NCBI GenBank assembly: GCA_018608245.1
Contig: JABAZY010000044.1
Location: 22,086-67,880, forward strand
Source: Alphaproteobacteria bacterium
GTDB lineage: Bacteria; Pseudomonadota; Alphaproteobacteria; Micavibrionales; Micavibrionaceae
Direction of reading: 5' to 3'
Length of the DNA: 45,795 nucleotides
The notes under the pieces are model-generated. The model was not told the origin of the DNA, made no database searches, and saw only the letters and a list, made by a program, of their open reading frames with translations. Numbering within the stretch: the stretch's first letter is position 1; the number at the start of each line of letters is the position of its first letter. Positions 27,066-39,565 of this stretch are shown here, piece after piece. Made by a program: the position numbers and the translations under genes.

Positions 27066-28334
27066 ATGAAACATAAATCAAAACCACGTGGGTCGCTTGT
27101 TGCCGCCCTTGATATTGGAACACATAAAATTGCGTGTTTCATTGGGCGCGTGTGTGATGATGAAGGCGGGGTCGAGATTTTGGGCGTGGGCTACCATGCC
27201 TCCCAAGGCATAAAAGGCGGCGCGGTTGTTGATATGGAAGCTGCCGATAACGCTATTCGTCAAACCGTTCATACGGCTGAGAACATGGCGGCGGAAGCGA
27301 TGAAGGGTTATCCTTTGCGAGATGTGATTGTGAATGTGCCAGGGATGCAAATTGATACTTATGATGTGTCGGCGAATATTCAAATTGCAGGACAGGTGAT
27401 TACCGATAACGATATGCGCCGTGCGCTGGCGAAGGCACAAGATCAAATTATTAGCGCGAATTATGAACTGATCCATACTATTCCTGTCCATTGCTCCATT
27501 GATGGGCAAGAGGGGATACGTGAGCCACGCGGGATGACGGGGCAAACGTTGGAAGTGGGTATTCACATGGTCACAGGTGATTTATCACCGCTTCAAAATA
27601 TGGCGAGTTGCGTTGAGCGGAGTCATTTGGATATTGAGGCTTTATGTGCCGCGCCTTATGCGTCGGGACTGGCGTCATTGGTTGAAGATGAAATGGATTT
27701 GGGCTGTACCGTTATTGATATGGGTGCGGGCATTACGTCGATTGCTGTTTTTCAGGCGGGTGTCATGGTGTTTATGGAGTCTATTCCTGTTGGTGGTTGG
27801 CATGTGACAAATGATATTGCGCGCGGGTTAACCTGTAGCCACGCCGATGCTGAACGCCTCAAGACATTATATGGTAGCGCGATGATGACCAATAGTGATG
27901 AGAGCGAATTGATTGATGTGCAACCGCTGGGTGAGACAGATCAACTTGATTCAAACCAAGTGCCACGCTCATTATTAATCGGAATTATTCAACCACGCTT
28001 GGAAGAGATTTTGGAAATGGTGCGTGCGAGGCTCGATGATAGTGGGCTGGGCAGTGCGATGGGACGCCGCGTTGTGTTAACAGGTGGCGCAAGTCAGTTA
28101 CCGGGTTTACGTGATTTGGCGCAAATGATTTTGGATAAACAGGTGCGCCTTGGTAAGCCTATCCGCCTTGTTGGCCTGCCAGATGCTGCAAGCGGTGCAG
28201 CATTTTCAACCGTCGCTGGGTTGCTTACTTATATGACAGCCCGAAGCCACGAAATGCCTGCCGAAATAATGGCCAGCGTTGACCCTGGATCATTGTGGGA
28301 ACGCTTCAAATTCTGGTGGAAAGAGAATTGGTAG
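27066..28334 (+). CDS. ftsA: Cell division protein FtsA
   Basis: Actin-like ATPase that anchors FtsZ filaments to the membrane. The 422-aa product has LVAALDIGTHKIACFIGR (phosphate 1), a 1C-type domain with GMTGQTLEVGIHMVTG, TVIDMGAGITSIAVFQ (phosphate 2), GGWHVTNDIARGL and RRVVLTGGASQLPGL (adenosine motif). The C-terminus SLWERFKFWWKENW is an amphipathic membrane-targeting helix. Length is usual. It is followed by a small unknown gene before ftsZ. Confidence 0.96.
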   Translation: MKHKSKPRGSLVAALDIGTHKIACFIGRVCDDEGGVEILGVGYHASQGIKGGAVVDMEAADNAIRQTVHTAENMAAEAMKGYPLRDVIVNVPGMQIDTYDVSANIQIAGQVITDNDMRRALAKAQDQIISANYELIHTIPVHCSIDGQEGIREPRGMTGQTLEVGIHMVTGDLSPLQNMASCVERSHLDIEALCAAPYASGLASLVEDEMDLGCTVIDMGAGITSIAVFQAGVMVFMESIPVGGWHVTNDIARGLTCSHADAERLKTLYGSAMMTNSDESELIDVQPLGETDQLDSNQVPRSLLIGIIQPRLEEILEMVRARLDDSGLGSAMGRRVVLTGGASQLPGLRDLAQMILDKQVRLGKPIRLVGLPDAASGAAFSTVAGLLTYMTARSHEMPAEIMASVDPGSLWERFKFWWKENW

Positions 28335-28369
28335 TCTTCTTGTGCCTTTGAGCATATACTGGAAATACA

Positions 28370-28603
28370 ATGAATAAAAAGAAACTAATCGTCAGTTTGA
28401 TTATAAGTATTACCATTCTTATCACTGGGCTGGGTTACTTTGTTTTGGCTAATAAAGAATTAGATTATAAAAAAGAATATACTCAAGAAGAATGGGATAA
28501 ATTTTCTAAAGCTCAGCAGAAAGAAATGCGTGAAAAAAGGCTTTGTGACCCTGATAGTTTTTTAAGGAGCACAGGGGTAGATTGTAGCAAATACAAATTG
28601 TAA
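28370..28603 (+). CDS. Small predicted membrane-anchored protein between ftsA and ftsZ, 77 aa
   Basis: I do not recognise a family. The product has a lysine-rich start (MNKKK), one hydrophobic helix (about 6-27: LIVSLIISITILITGLGYFVLA), and a charged segment with many Lys/Glu (YKKEYTQEEWDKFSKAQQKEMREKR). A C-terminal piece follows with two cysteines (LCDPDSFLRSTGVDCSKYKL) that could form a disulfide if it is periplasmic. The TGGAAA about 8 nt before the ATG is a weak ribosome site. It is in the same direction as ftsA, 35 bp after its stop. Most dcw clusters have ftsZ next to ftsA, so this is an insertion. A division role is only suggested by place. Confidence 0.6.
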   Translation: MNKKKLIVSLIISITILITGLGYFVLANKELDYKKEYTQEEWDKFSKAQQKEMREKRLCDPDSFLRSTGVDCSKYKL

Positions 28604-28932
28604 AGTTTTGATGATTTGTTCTTGGGGCGGATAAAAATCCTCATCAAATAGTTATTTTTAATTATTCAGTGGATATCCCGTACTTATCCACAGCTATATA
28701 CGCAAGGACTCTTGGCGGGATTCACCGCTTGTGACACAATCTAATTTATCGATTCATTTGAGTCGGTTAGCCATTTTTTCTTAAGCATCTTCTGGGGAGG
28801 ATTTAAGCGGAAATAATTAAAAAAAAGCACTTTTTCTAATCTCTCGGCATTTTCAGGATTCCGTTTTAGAAAAAATAAACATAGAATCTAGTTACACCAC
28901 GCGTAACACACCGTCATGGAGGTCACCACATT
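28604..28932 (+). promoter_or_regulatory. ftsZ upstream region with DnaA box and GANTC cluster
   Basis: This 329-bp leader lies between the 77-aa gene and ftsZ. It starts with a long hairpin (TTTGATGA 28607-28614 with TCATCAAA 28641-28648). A perfect DnaA box TTATCCACA is at 28684-28692, facing a weaker inverted copy at 28668-28676. Six GANTC sites lie at 28707, 28719, 28751, 28760, 28857 and 28884. A GTTAC-N7-GTAAC dyad (28891-28907) precedes the GGAGGT ribosome site (28918-28923). No clear -35/-10 pair is seen. The features suggest ftsZ has its own cell-cycle-controlled promoter. Confidence 0.5.
28684..28692 (+). promoter_or_regulatory. Perfect DnaA box upstream of ftsZ
   Basis: TTATCCACA matches the strong DnaA-box consensus exactly. 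The segment 28668-28676, read on the other strand, is ATATCCACT (two mismatches), so GTGGATA (28669-28675) and TATCCAC (28685-28691) form an inverted pair. DnaA is known to act on ftsZ transcription in Caulobacter; action here is inferred. Confidence 0.5.
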
Positions 28933-30840
28933 ATGATAAACGTAAGAATACAAGCACCAGAGGTTCAAAAATTGTCACCAAAAATTACAGTCGTCGGAGT
29001 CGGCGGAGCAGGCGGTAACGCCGTCAATAACATGATTTCATCAGCACTAGAGGGATGTGAATTCCTTGTCTGTAATACAGACGCTCAGGCGCTAGAGGGA
29101 TCTTTATGTGATAACAAAATTCAATTAGGGGCGCACGTGACAGGCGGTCTTGGTGCTGGTGCGAAACCAGAAATTGGTGAAAAAGCAGCCCATGAGAGCT
29201 TGGACGAAGTGATGCAATTCCTTGAAGGCTCAAACATGGCCTTCATTACCGCTGGTATGGGTGGTGGAACGGGAACGGGTGCCGCTCCTGTGATTGCGAA
29301 AGCTTGTCGTGATGCAGGTATCTTGACCGTTGGTGTTGTGACGAAGCCTTTCCATTTTGAAGGAACGCACCGCATGAACATGGCGGATGCTGGTATTAAT
29401 GAAATGCAAGATTTTGTTGATACGCTGATCGTTATTCCTAACCAAAACTTATTCCGTATCGCAAACGAGAAAACAACTTTCGCGGAAGCCTTCAAAATGG
29501 CTGATGGTGTGTTGCAATCTGGTGTGCGTGGCGTGACTGATTTGATGGTGATGCCTGGTCTGATTAACTTAGACTTCGCTGATATTCGTAGTGCGATGCT
29601 TGAAATGGGTAAAGCGATGATGGGTACTGGTGAAGCTGAAGGTGAGCGCCGTGCAACGGAAGCTGCTGAATCTGCAATCAACAACCCACTTCTAGATGAT
29701 GTTTCAATGAAGGGTGCTAGAGGCGTTATTATTAACGTGACTGGTGGCGCTGACATGACATTGTTCGAAGTTGATGAAGCGTGTAATCGCATTCGTGATG
29801 AAGTTGATCCAAATGCGAATATTATCTTTGGTTCGACCTTTGATGAAAAACTTGATGGTCAAATGCGTGTGTCGGTTGTGGCAACGGGCATTGATTCTCA
29901 GGAAGCGGCGCGTACAATTCCGGGTACAGGAGGCCTTCGCGTTAACGCAGTGGGAAAGTCTGATACGTCTGGTACAGTAGGTGCTGGGGCGACAACGACT
30001 GTGAAAACAGGTATGGAACGTGCTATTCCACAAACGGAAGTTGCTCGTGCGATGACGATGAGTGCCAGACAGTCTATTCCGGCGTCTGCGCCAGTTCAGC
30101 CTGTAGCTTCTGCACCTGTTAAAGCATCTGTGCCAACAGAAGCAGATATGTTTGAACAAAGTGAGTTTCAAGCGGTTATTGAAGAAAAGCCAATGGTAAC
30201 ACCCGCAACAACATCAATGCGTGGTAGCGTGCAAGGTGGAAAATTCATTCCACCAAGCCCGATGGTGCCAGAGCCACAGGATACTGTTTCTTATGCAGCG
30301 CCTGTTGTTCAGCCTGTTGTTCAGCAACAACCTCAAACACAGCAGCAGCCCCAACAACAACCAACATCGAATTTCTCTGCGGCGCGTAGCGCAGCGACAA
30401 CATCGACAGTCGGTAGTAGCATGGCAGAGCGTATGAATCGTGAAGAGCAACAATCAACATTGAATGCTCAACGTTATACTGGTCAAAATGAACAAGCTTA
30501 TCAAGAAGTTGCGGCAAGTAGTGGCCTAAACTTACGCCCACCAGTACCGGGTGCGAGCACAGCTGAAAAGCGTAAGTCTCCTAGCTTGTTTGAACGTATT
30601 ACCAATGTGTATAAAGGCGATCATGGCGCTCAACAAACTGAGCAAGGTGAAGGTGATCAGGCTCAAGGATCAGCTGGTGGTAACGCCTCTGGCGGTTTCC
30701 ACGGTGGATTACGTGCTGAGCGTGCGCCTGTCGATCCTTCTCAAGGTAAGTTAAATATTGATTCTCCTGCAGCGGCTCCTAAAGCCAAGGTGGAAGACGA
30801 TTTAGACATCCCTGCGTTCTTGAGACGTCAAGCGAACTAG
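28933..30840 (+). CDS. ftsZ: Cell division protein FtsZ
   Basis: Tubulin-like GTPase that forms the division ring. The 635-aa product has [15 protein letters not shown] (20-34), NTDAQAL, the tubulin signature [11 protein letters not shown] (110-120), [20 protein letters not shown] and [11 protein letters not shown]. The conserved core ends near residue 320. A very long linker follows (about 290 residues) with a Gln-rich stretch ([14 protein letters not shown]), ending in the partner-binding peptide [14 protein letters not shown]. Long linkers are common in alphaproteobacterial FtsZ; this one is at the long end. GGAGGT precedes the start. A terminator follows. Confidence 0.97.
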   Translation: MINVRIQAPEVQKLSPKITVVGVGGAGGNAVNNMISSALEGCEFLVCNTDAQALEGSLCDNKIQLGAHVTGGLGAGAKPEIGEKAAHESLDEVMQFLEGSNMAFITAGMGGGTGTGAAPVIAKACRDAGILTVGVVTKPFHFEGTHRMNMADAGINEMQDFVDTLIVIPNQNLFRIANEKTTFAEAFKMADGVLQSGVRGVTDLMVMPGLINLDFADIRSAMLEMGKAMMGTGEAEGERRATEAAESAINNPLLDDVSMKGARGVIINVTGGADMTLFEVDEACNRIRDEVDPNANIIFGSTFDEKLDGQMRVSVVATGIDSQEAARTIPGTGGLRVNAVGKSDTSGTVGAGATTTVKTGMERAIPQTEVARAMTMSARQSIPASAPVQPVASAPVKASVPTEADMFEQSEFQAVIEEKPMVTPATTSMRGSVQGGKFIPPSPMVPEPQDTVSYAAPVVQPVVQQQPQTQQQPQQQPTSNFSAARSAATTSTVGSSMAERMNREEQQSTLNAQRYTGQNEQAYQEVAASSGLNLRPPVPGASTAEKRKSPSLFERITNVYKGDHGAQQTEQGEGDQAQGSAGGNASGGFHGGLRAERAPVDPSQGKLNIDSPAAAPKAKVEDDLDIPAFLRRQAN

Positions 30841-30887
30841 TATTAGTATTTTAAGTAATTTTCTGGTGTCCTCCAGATTATATACCT

Positions 30888-30917
30888 AAGGGAGCTTTCA
30901 TTAGCTCCCTTTTTTTA
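30888..30917 (+). terminator. Rho-independent terminator after ftsZ
   Basis: AAGGGAGCT (30888-30896) pairs with AGCTCCCTT (30903-30911), followed by a run of T to 30917. It is 48 bp after the ftsZ stop and marks the end of the dcw transcripts before lpxC. Confidence 0.9.
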
Positions 30918-30923
30918 TAGCAG

Positions 30924-30948
30924 GCGTAGCGCGTTTACGCGCCTGAGC
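30924..30948 (+). repeat. REP-like palindrome, copy 1
   Basis: Reads GCGTAG-CGCG-TTTA-CGCG-CCTGAGC: a GTAG foot, a 4-bp GC stem (5 bp if the A is skipped) with TTTA loop, and a CCTGAGC tail. It lies 7 bp after the ftsZ terminator. Copies 2 and 3 (31044, 32046) share the frame, with paired changes in the stem. Confidence 0.7.
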
Positions 30949-31043
30949 TCTTTCTTACTACAGACATGTAACATTCCGATACAAACTGTGATTTTTTATT
31001 TTGTGCCTGCTTCTGTATATTGAGAGCATAAAGAAAGTATAAA

Positions 31044-31068
31044 GCGTAGCGGGTTTACCCGCCTGAGC
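31044..31068 (+). repeat. REP-like palindrome, copy 2, just upstream of lpxC
   Basis: Reads GCGTAG-CGGG-TTTA-CCCG-CCTGAGC. The stem keeps pairing although the two inner bases differ from copy 1 (CG/CG becomes GG/CC). It ends 21 bp before the lpxC ATG, in the expected 5' untranslated region, same orientation as copies 1 and 3. Confidence 0.75.
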
Positions 31069-31089
31069 CACGAAAAAAAACGGAATATT

Positions 31090-32019
31090 ATGCAAAAAAC
31101 AGTGAAAAACACTATCTCAATCGAAGGAATCGGCCTGCATTCGGGCGTTACGGTTCATATGAGCATTCACCCAGCCTCACCAGATCATGGTGTGACATTT
31201 AAGCGTGTGGATATCACTGATGGTAGAGATAACGTGATTTTGGCACGTTGGGACAAGGTTGTTGATGCCCGTTTATGTACGGTTATTGGTAATGATGCAG
31301 GTGTAACTGTTGGCACAATTGAACATGTAATGGCGGCTCTTCGTGGCTGTGGCGTTGATAATGCGATTATCGAAGTGGATGCACCAGAACTACCAATTAT
31401 GGATGGTAGCTCAAAAGAATTTGTTGAAAAAATTGAAGAAATTGGCACACGTGTTCAAAGTGAGCCAAGACGCGCTATTCGTATTTTGAAAGAGATTAAC
31501 TATCAAGAAGGCGATAAAACAGTGACATTGTCACCATCTGCTTTGCCAATTTATAGTGGTACTATTCAATTTGATAACCAAGCGATTGGTACGCAAAGCT
31601 ATGAAATGAAGTTTGTGAACGGTAATTTCAAGCATGATATGGCTGATTGCCGTACATTCTGCATGTTGCAAGATGTTGAAATGATGCGTGCAAATGGCCT
31701 TGCGCTAGGTGGTTCATTGGATAACGCGATCGTTGTTGATGATACAGGCGTGATGAACGAAGAAGGCACACGTTGCCAAGATGAATTTATCCGTCACAAA
31801 TTACTGGATGCGATTGGTGATATTTCACTATGTGGTGGTTTGTTTATCGGACGCTATGACTCATTCAAGGGTGGTCATGACATGAATAATAAGGCGTTAC
31901 GTGCTTTATTTGCCGATGATAGTGCATGGGAAATCGTTGATATGTATTTGGAAGTAGATGAAGCTGAAGGCTTTATGTATGACGAAAAACCACGCATTTC
32001 GGCTGTTTCAGCAGCCTAA
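31090..32019 (+). CDS. lpxC: UDP-3-O-acyl-N-acetylglucosamine deacetylase
   Basis: Zinc enzyme for the committed step of lipid A synthesis. The 309-aa product starts QKTVKNTISIEGIGLHSG and has GTIEHVMAALRGCGVDNA (zinc ligand His79), MDGSSKEFV, DCRTFCMLQDVEMMRANGLALGGSLDNA, RHKLLDAIGDISLCG (His236, Asp240) and SFKGGHDMNNKALRAL (catalytic His263). Length is normal. The ribosome site is weak (GGA 5 nt upstream), and a REP-like hairpin lies in the leader. As usual in the lineage it follows ftsZ. Confidence 0.97.
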   Translation: MQKTVKNTISIEGIGLHSGVTVHMSIHPASPDHGVTFKRVDITDGRDNVILARWDKVVDARLCTVIGNDAGVTVGTIEHVMAALRGCGVDNAIIEVDAPELPIMDGSSKEFVEKIEEIGTRVQSEPRRAIRILKEINYQEGDKTVTLSPSALPIYSGTIQFDNQAIGTQSYEMKFVNGNFKHDMADCRTFCMLQDVEMMRANGLALGGSLDNAIVVDDTGVMNEEGTRCQDEFIRHKLLDAIGDISLCGGLFIGRYDSFKGGHDMNNKALRALFADDSAWEIVDMYLEVDEAEGFMYDEKPRISAVSAA

Positions 32020-32045
32020 ACTAACCTCATTTTTTATTATTAGCA

Positions 32046-32070
32046 GCGTAGCGGGCTTGCCCGCCTGAGC
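32046..32070 (+). repeat. REP-like palindrome, copy 3, after lpxC
   Basis: Reads GCGTAG-CGGG-CTTG-CCCG-CCTGAGC. Compared with copy 2 only the loop-closing T-A becomes C-G, keeping the pair. It is 27 bp after the lpxC stop and next to the perfect hairpin at 32072-32097. Confidence 0.75.
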
Positions 32071-32071
32071 C

Positions 32072-32097
32072 GCTATTTAATCGACAGATTAAATAGC
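32072..32097. repeat. Perfect 11-bp hairpin upstream of bamD
   Basis: GCTATTTAATC (32072-32082), a GACA loop and GATTAAATAGC (32087-32097) form a perfect inverted repeat starting 1 bp after REP-like copy 3. No T-run follows (ATAATTAACG), so it is not a standard terminator. It may be an operator or an RNA element in the bamD leader, about 54 bp before the bamD ATG. Confidence 0.6.
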
Positions 32098-32150
32098 ATA
32101 ATTAACGCTAAATGCTTTTAATTTGGCGCTTATCGCGCTATTAATAGTCC

Positions 32151-32984
32151 ATGCAAAAAAATAATCTATTACTGATTTTAGTGGTTTTAGGCCTAGCTCT
32201 AGTTGGCTGTTCGTCTAAAGATAAGAAAGAAGCAGAAGTTGAGGTTAAGCCTCAAACATCTGTGGAAGAGCTATATAACCGTGCGGCGAAAGAGCTGGAT
32301 GATGAAAATTACGTGAGGGCTATTCCATTATTCGAAGAAGTTGAGCGTGAGTTCCCTTATTCTCAGTGGGCGACTAAGGCACAATTAATGGCGGCGTTTT
32401 CGGCGTATAAAGCAGACCGTTATGACGAAGCTATTTTGTCCATTGATCGCTTTATTGATTTGCATCCAGGTAATGAAGATATCGACTATGCTTATTATCT
32501 TCGGGCACTCGCTTTCTATGAGCAAATTTCTGATGTAGCGCGTGATCAAAGTATTACGGATGAAGCGCTAAGATCATTAGATAGTTTGATCGTTCGTTTC
32601 CCGAACAGCCAATATACGCGTGATGCTAAATTAAAACGTGATCTGACGCTTGATCATTTGGCAGGGAAAGAAATGGAAATTGGTCGTTACTATTTAAACC
32701 GTAATCAAATGAATGCAGCGATTAACCGCTTTAATGAAGTTATTAAAGATTATCAAACAACAACCCACGTGCCAGAGGCTCTCCATAGATTAGTGGAAGC
32801 TTATCTGACCATTGGGTTGCGTGATGAAGCATTTAAGATGGCGGCTATTTTAGGCCATAATTATCCAGGATCTAAATGGTATCAAGACACTTATAAGTTA
32901 ATGGATGATCAGTCGCGCGCAAAATTAATTAAAGATCGTTCTTTCGTCGATAAGACAGTCGATTCTTTGTTCAAGCCTAATTAA
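32151..32984 (+). CDS. bamD: Outer membrane assembly lipoprotein BamD
   Basis: Part of the BAM complex that inserts beta-barrels into the outer membrane. The 277-aa product has a lipoprotein signal ending in LALVGC (lipidated Cys20), then tetratricopeptide-type repeats: SVEELYNRAAKELDDENY, AIPLFEEVEREFPYSQWA, IDRFIDLHPGNEDIDYAYYL and RFPNSQYTRDA. The residue after Cys is Ser, so outer-membrane sorting is expected. Length is a little above E. coli BamD (245). It lies between lpxC and recN, the common alphaproteobacterial order. Confidence 0.94.
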   Translation: MQKNNLLLILVVLGLALVGCSSKDKKEAEVEVKPQTSVEELYNRAAKELDDENYVRAIPLFEEVEREFPYSQWATKAQLMAAFSAYKADRYDEAILSIDRFIDLHPGNEDIDYAYYLRALAFYEQISDVARDQSITDEALRSLDSLIVRFPNSQYTRDAKLKRDLTLDHLAGKEMEIGRYYLNRNQMNAAINRFNEVIKDYQTTTHVPEALHRLVEAYLTIGLRDEAFKMAAILGHNYPGSKWYQDTYKLMDDQSRAKLIKDRSFVDKTVDSLFKPN

Positions 32985-32999
32985 AGTGAGGCGGGAAAC

Positions 33000-37679
<4,680 letters not shown>

Positions 37680-37682
37680 AAT

Positions 37683-39065
37683 CTATTCCATCGCTTTCAC
37701 AATATTTTCAGTCATCTTTTTCGCATCATCCAATAACATGTAAGTGTTATCTTCGTAGAAAAGTGGGTTATCAATGCCTGCATAACCCGAACCCAATGAA
37801 CGTTTTATAAATAAAACAGTTTTTGCATTCTCAACATTTAAAACAGGCATACCGTAAATAGGGGAGGTAGGATCATTCTTAGCGGCTGGGTTTGTAATAT
37901 CATTTGCGCCAATCACGTAAGCTACATCAGCTTGTGCAAAGTCACGGTTGATGTCTTCTAGTTCGAATACTTCATCGTAAGGCACGTTGGCCTCAGCGAG
38001 TAGTACGTTCATGTGACCCGGCATACGACCCGCGACTGGATGAATAGCATAAACAACATCTACGCCTTCTTTTTTCAGTGTATCAGCAAGCTCGCGCACA
38101 ACATGTTGAGCCTGTGCCACCGCCATACCGTAACCCGGCACGATGATAACTTTAGAGGCATTTTTCATGATGAAAGCGGCATCTTCGGCAGAGCCAATTT
38201 TGGCATTACGGTCGCCATAATCATGCGCTTCGCCTGATGCTTCTGCGCCGAAGCCACCCAAGATCACGCTTAGGAATGAGCGGTTCATCGCTTTACACAT
38301 GATGTAGGATAGAATGGCACCAGACGCACCAACAAGTGCTCCTGTGATAATCAAAAGATTATTTTGGAGCGTGAAACCAATACCTGCGGCAGCCCAACCT
38401 GAATAGGAATTCAGCATGGATACAATCACAGGCATGTCTGCGCCACCGATTGGGATGATGATTAAGATACCTAATAAGAAGGACACCAAAATTAGAGTCC
38501 AAAGGATAGTCGTGCTTTGGGTTATACAAAGAAGCACGATTAATAATACTAATCCACCTGCGATGGTCGCGTTGATTAAATGCTGGCTAGGGAAGCTTAC
38601 GGGTTTTCCTGTCACGATGCCTTGTAATTTACCAAAAGCAATTAGGGAACCAGTAAAGGTAATCGCCCCAATAACTAAGCCGATCGACATCTCAACCAAG
38701 CTAGAGGTGTGGATGTCACCAATAGTGCCGATGTTATAGGCTTCTGGGCTGAAGAAGGCGGCGATGGCTACAAATACGGCGGCTAAACCAACGAGTGAAT
38801 GGAAGGCGGCGACCAATTGTGGTAGCGCGGTCATTTGAATTTTTAGGGCAATGAAACTACCTATTGAGCCACCAATAACTAAACCTAGGGCAATCATAGT
38901 CCATGAGTGGGTGGCAAAGAATAAGGTTGTTAGGATTGCAATCGCCATCCCTGTCATTCCAAAGATTAATCCTCTTCGGGCGGTCTCTGGTCCTGATAGG
39001 CCACGAAGTGCCATGATGAAACATATGGCAGAGATGAGATAAGCTAAGGCTGAAATTGATTCCAT
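37683..39065 (-). CDS. pntB: NAD(P) transhydrogenase subunit beta
   Basis: NADPH-binding and membrane half of the proton-translocating transhydrogenase, which reduces NADP with NADH using the proton gradient. The 460-aa product has about nine membrane segments in residues 1-260 (ALRGLSGPETARRGLIFGM, IPIGGADMPVIVSMLNSYSGWAAAG) and a soluble dIII domain with VIIVPGYGMAVAQAQH, VYAIHPVAGRMPGHMNVLLAEANVPYD, VIGANDITNPAA and SLGSGYAGIDNPLFY. AGGAC precedes the start. It follows pntAB. Confidence 0.97.
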   Translation of the reverse strand: MESISALAYLISAICFIMALRGLSGPETARRGLIFGMTGMAIAILTTLFFATHSWTMIALGLVIGGSIGSFIALKIQMTALPQLVAAFHSLVGLAAVFVAIAAFFSPEAYNIGTIGDIHTSSLVEMSIGLVIGAITFTGSLIAFGKLQGIVTGKPVSFPSQHLINATIAGGLVLLIVLLCITQSTTILWTLILVSFLLGILIIIPIGGADMPVIVSMLNSYSGWAAAGIGFTLQNNLLIITGALVGASGAILSYIMCKAMNRSFLSVILGGFGAEASGEAHDYGDRNAKIGSAEDAAFIMKNASKVIIVPGYGMAVAQAQHVVRELADTLKKEGVDVVYAIHPVAGRMPGHMNVLLAEANVPYDEVFELEDINRDFAQADVAYVIGANDITNPAAKNDPTSPIYGMPVLNVENAKTVLFIKRSLGSGYAGIDNPLFYEDNTYMLLDDAKKMTENIVKAME

Positions 39066-39119
39066 TATATTGTCCTAATTAATCGTCTAAATTCTATTCT
39101 TAAATTTTTGTGTGTTGTC

Positions 39120-39545
39120 TTAAGTTTTCTTTTTGTTAAACATGTGCAACATACGGCGCGTCACAATGAAGCCACCGAAGATGTTAATGGCGGCTAAGAT
39201 TACGGCAAAGAAGCCCATCATTTTTGAAAAGCTCATATCAATTGGGCCAGCCGCGATTAAGGCGCCAACAATAATTACACTTGAGATAGCGTTGGTGATA
39301 CCCATTAATGGTGAGTGAAGGGCAGGGGTTACGCGCCATACAACGTAGTAGCCAATAAAGCAGGCTAATATAAATACGGTCAGTCCCGTAATGAAAAACC
39401 CACCATGATCTGCGTTCATTGCTGCCTTTGAGCTTTCGCCCGCTTGAATGGCTAGAAAGGCCGCTTGGTCACCAAGGTCTTTTAGTTGGTTCGCTAGATT
39501 AGCGGCATTTTCGGTTAGGTCTTGCTTTTGTGTGTCGTCGGCCAT
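39120..39545 (-). CDS. pntAB: NAD(P) transhydrogenase subunit alpha, membrane part
   Basis: Separate membrane-domain (dIIa) subunit of the three-gene transhydrogenase type. The 141-aa product has four membrane segments; the block TPALHSPLMGITNAISSVIIVGAL is the family signature, and GFFAVILAAINIFGGFIVTRRML follows. An N-terminal soluble stretch of about 45 residues is Ala/Gln-rich (ANLANQLKDLGDQAAFLA). AGGAA precedes the start. In E. coli this part is fused to PntA; a split is usual in alphaproteobacteria. Confidence 0.95.
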   Translation of the reverse strand: MADDTQKQDLTENAANLANQLKDLGDQAAFLAIQAGESSKAAMNADHGGFFITGLTVFILACFIGYYVVWRVTPALHSPLMGITNAISSVIIVGALIAAGPIDMSFSKMMGFFAVILAAINIFGGFIVTRRMLHMFNKKKT

Positions 39546-39565
39546 TTTCTAATTCCTATAGTTTC

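Noticed and set aside
28604-28932. CtrA site (TTAA-N7-TTAA) upstream of ftsZ
   Set aside because: TTAA motifs occur but the spacing is wrong (10 or more), so no CtrA box was called.
29121-29792. 223-aa open frame antisense to ftsZ
   Set aside because: Composition is the mirror of ftsZ codon bias (Ser/Ile/Pro-rich, no domain), no ribosome site; a shadow of a strongly conserved gene.
29704-30541. Cys/Arg/His-rich frames antisense to the FtsZ linker
   Set aside because: They come from the repetitive Gln/Ala/Pro codons of the linker read backwards; no start signals.
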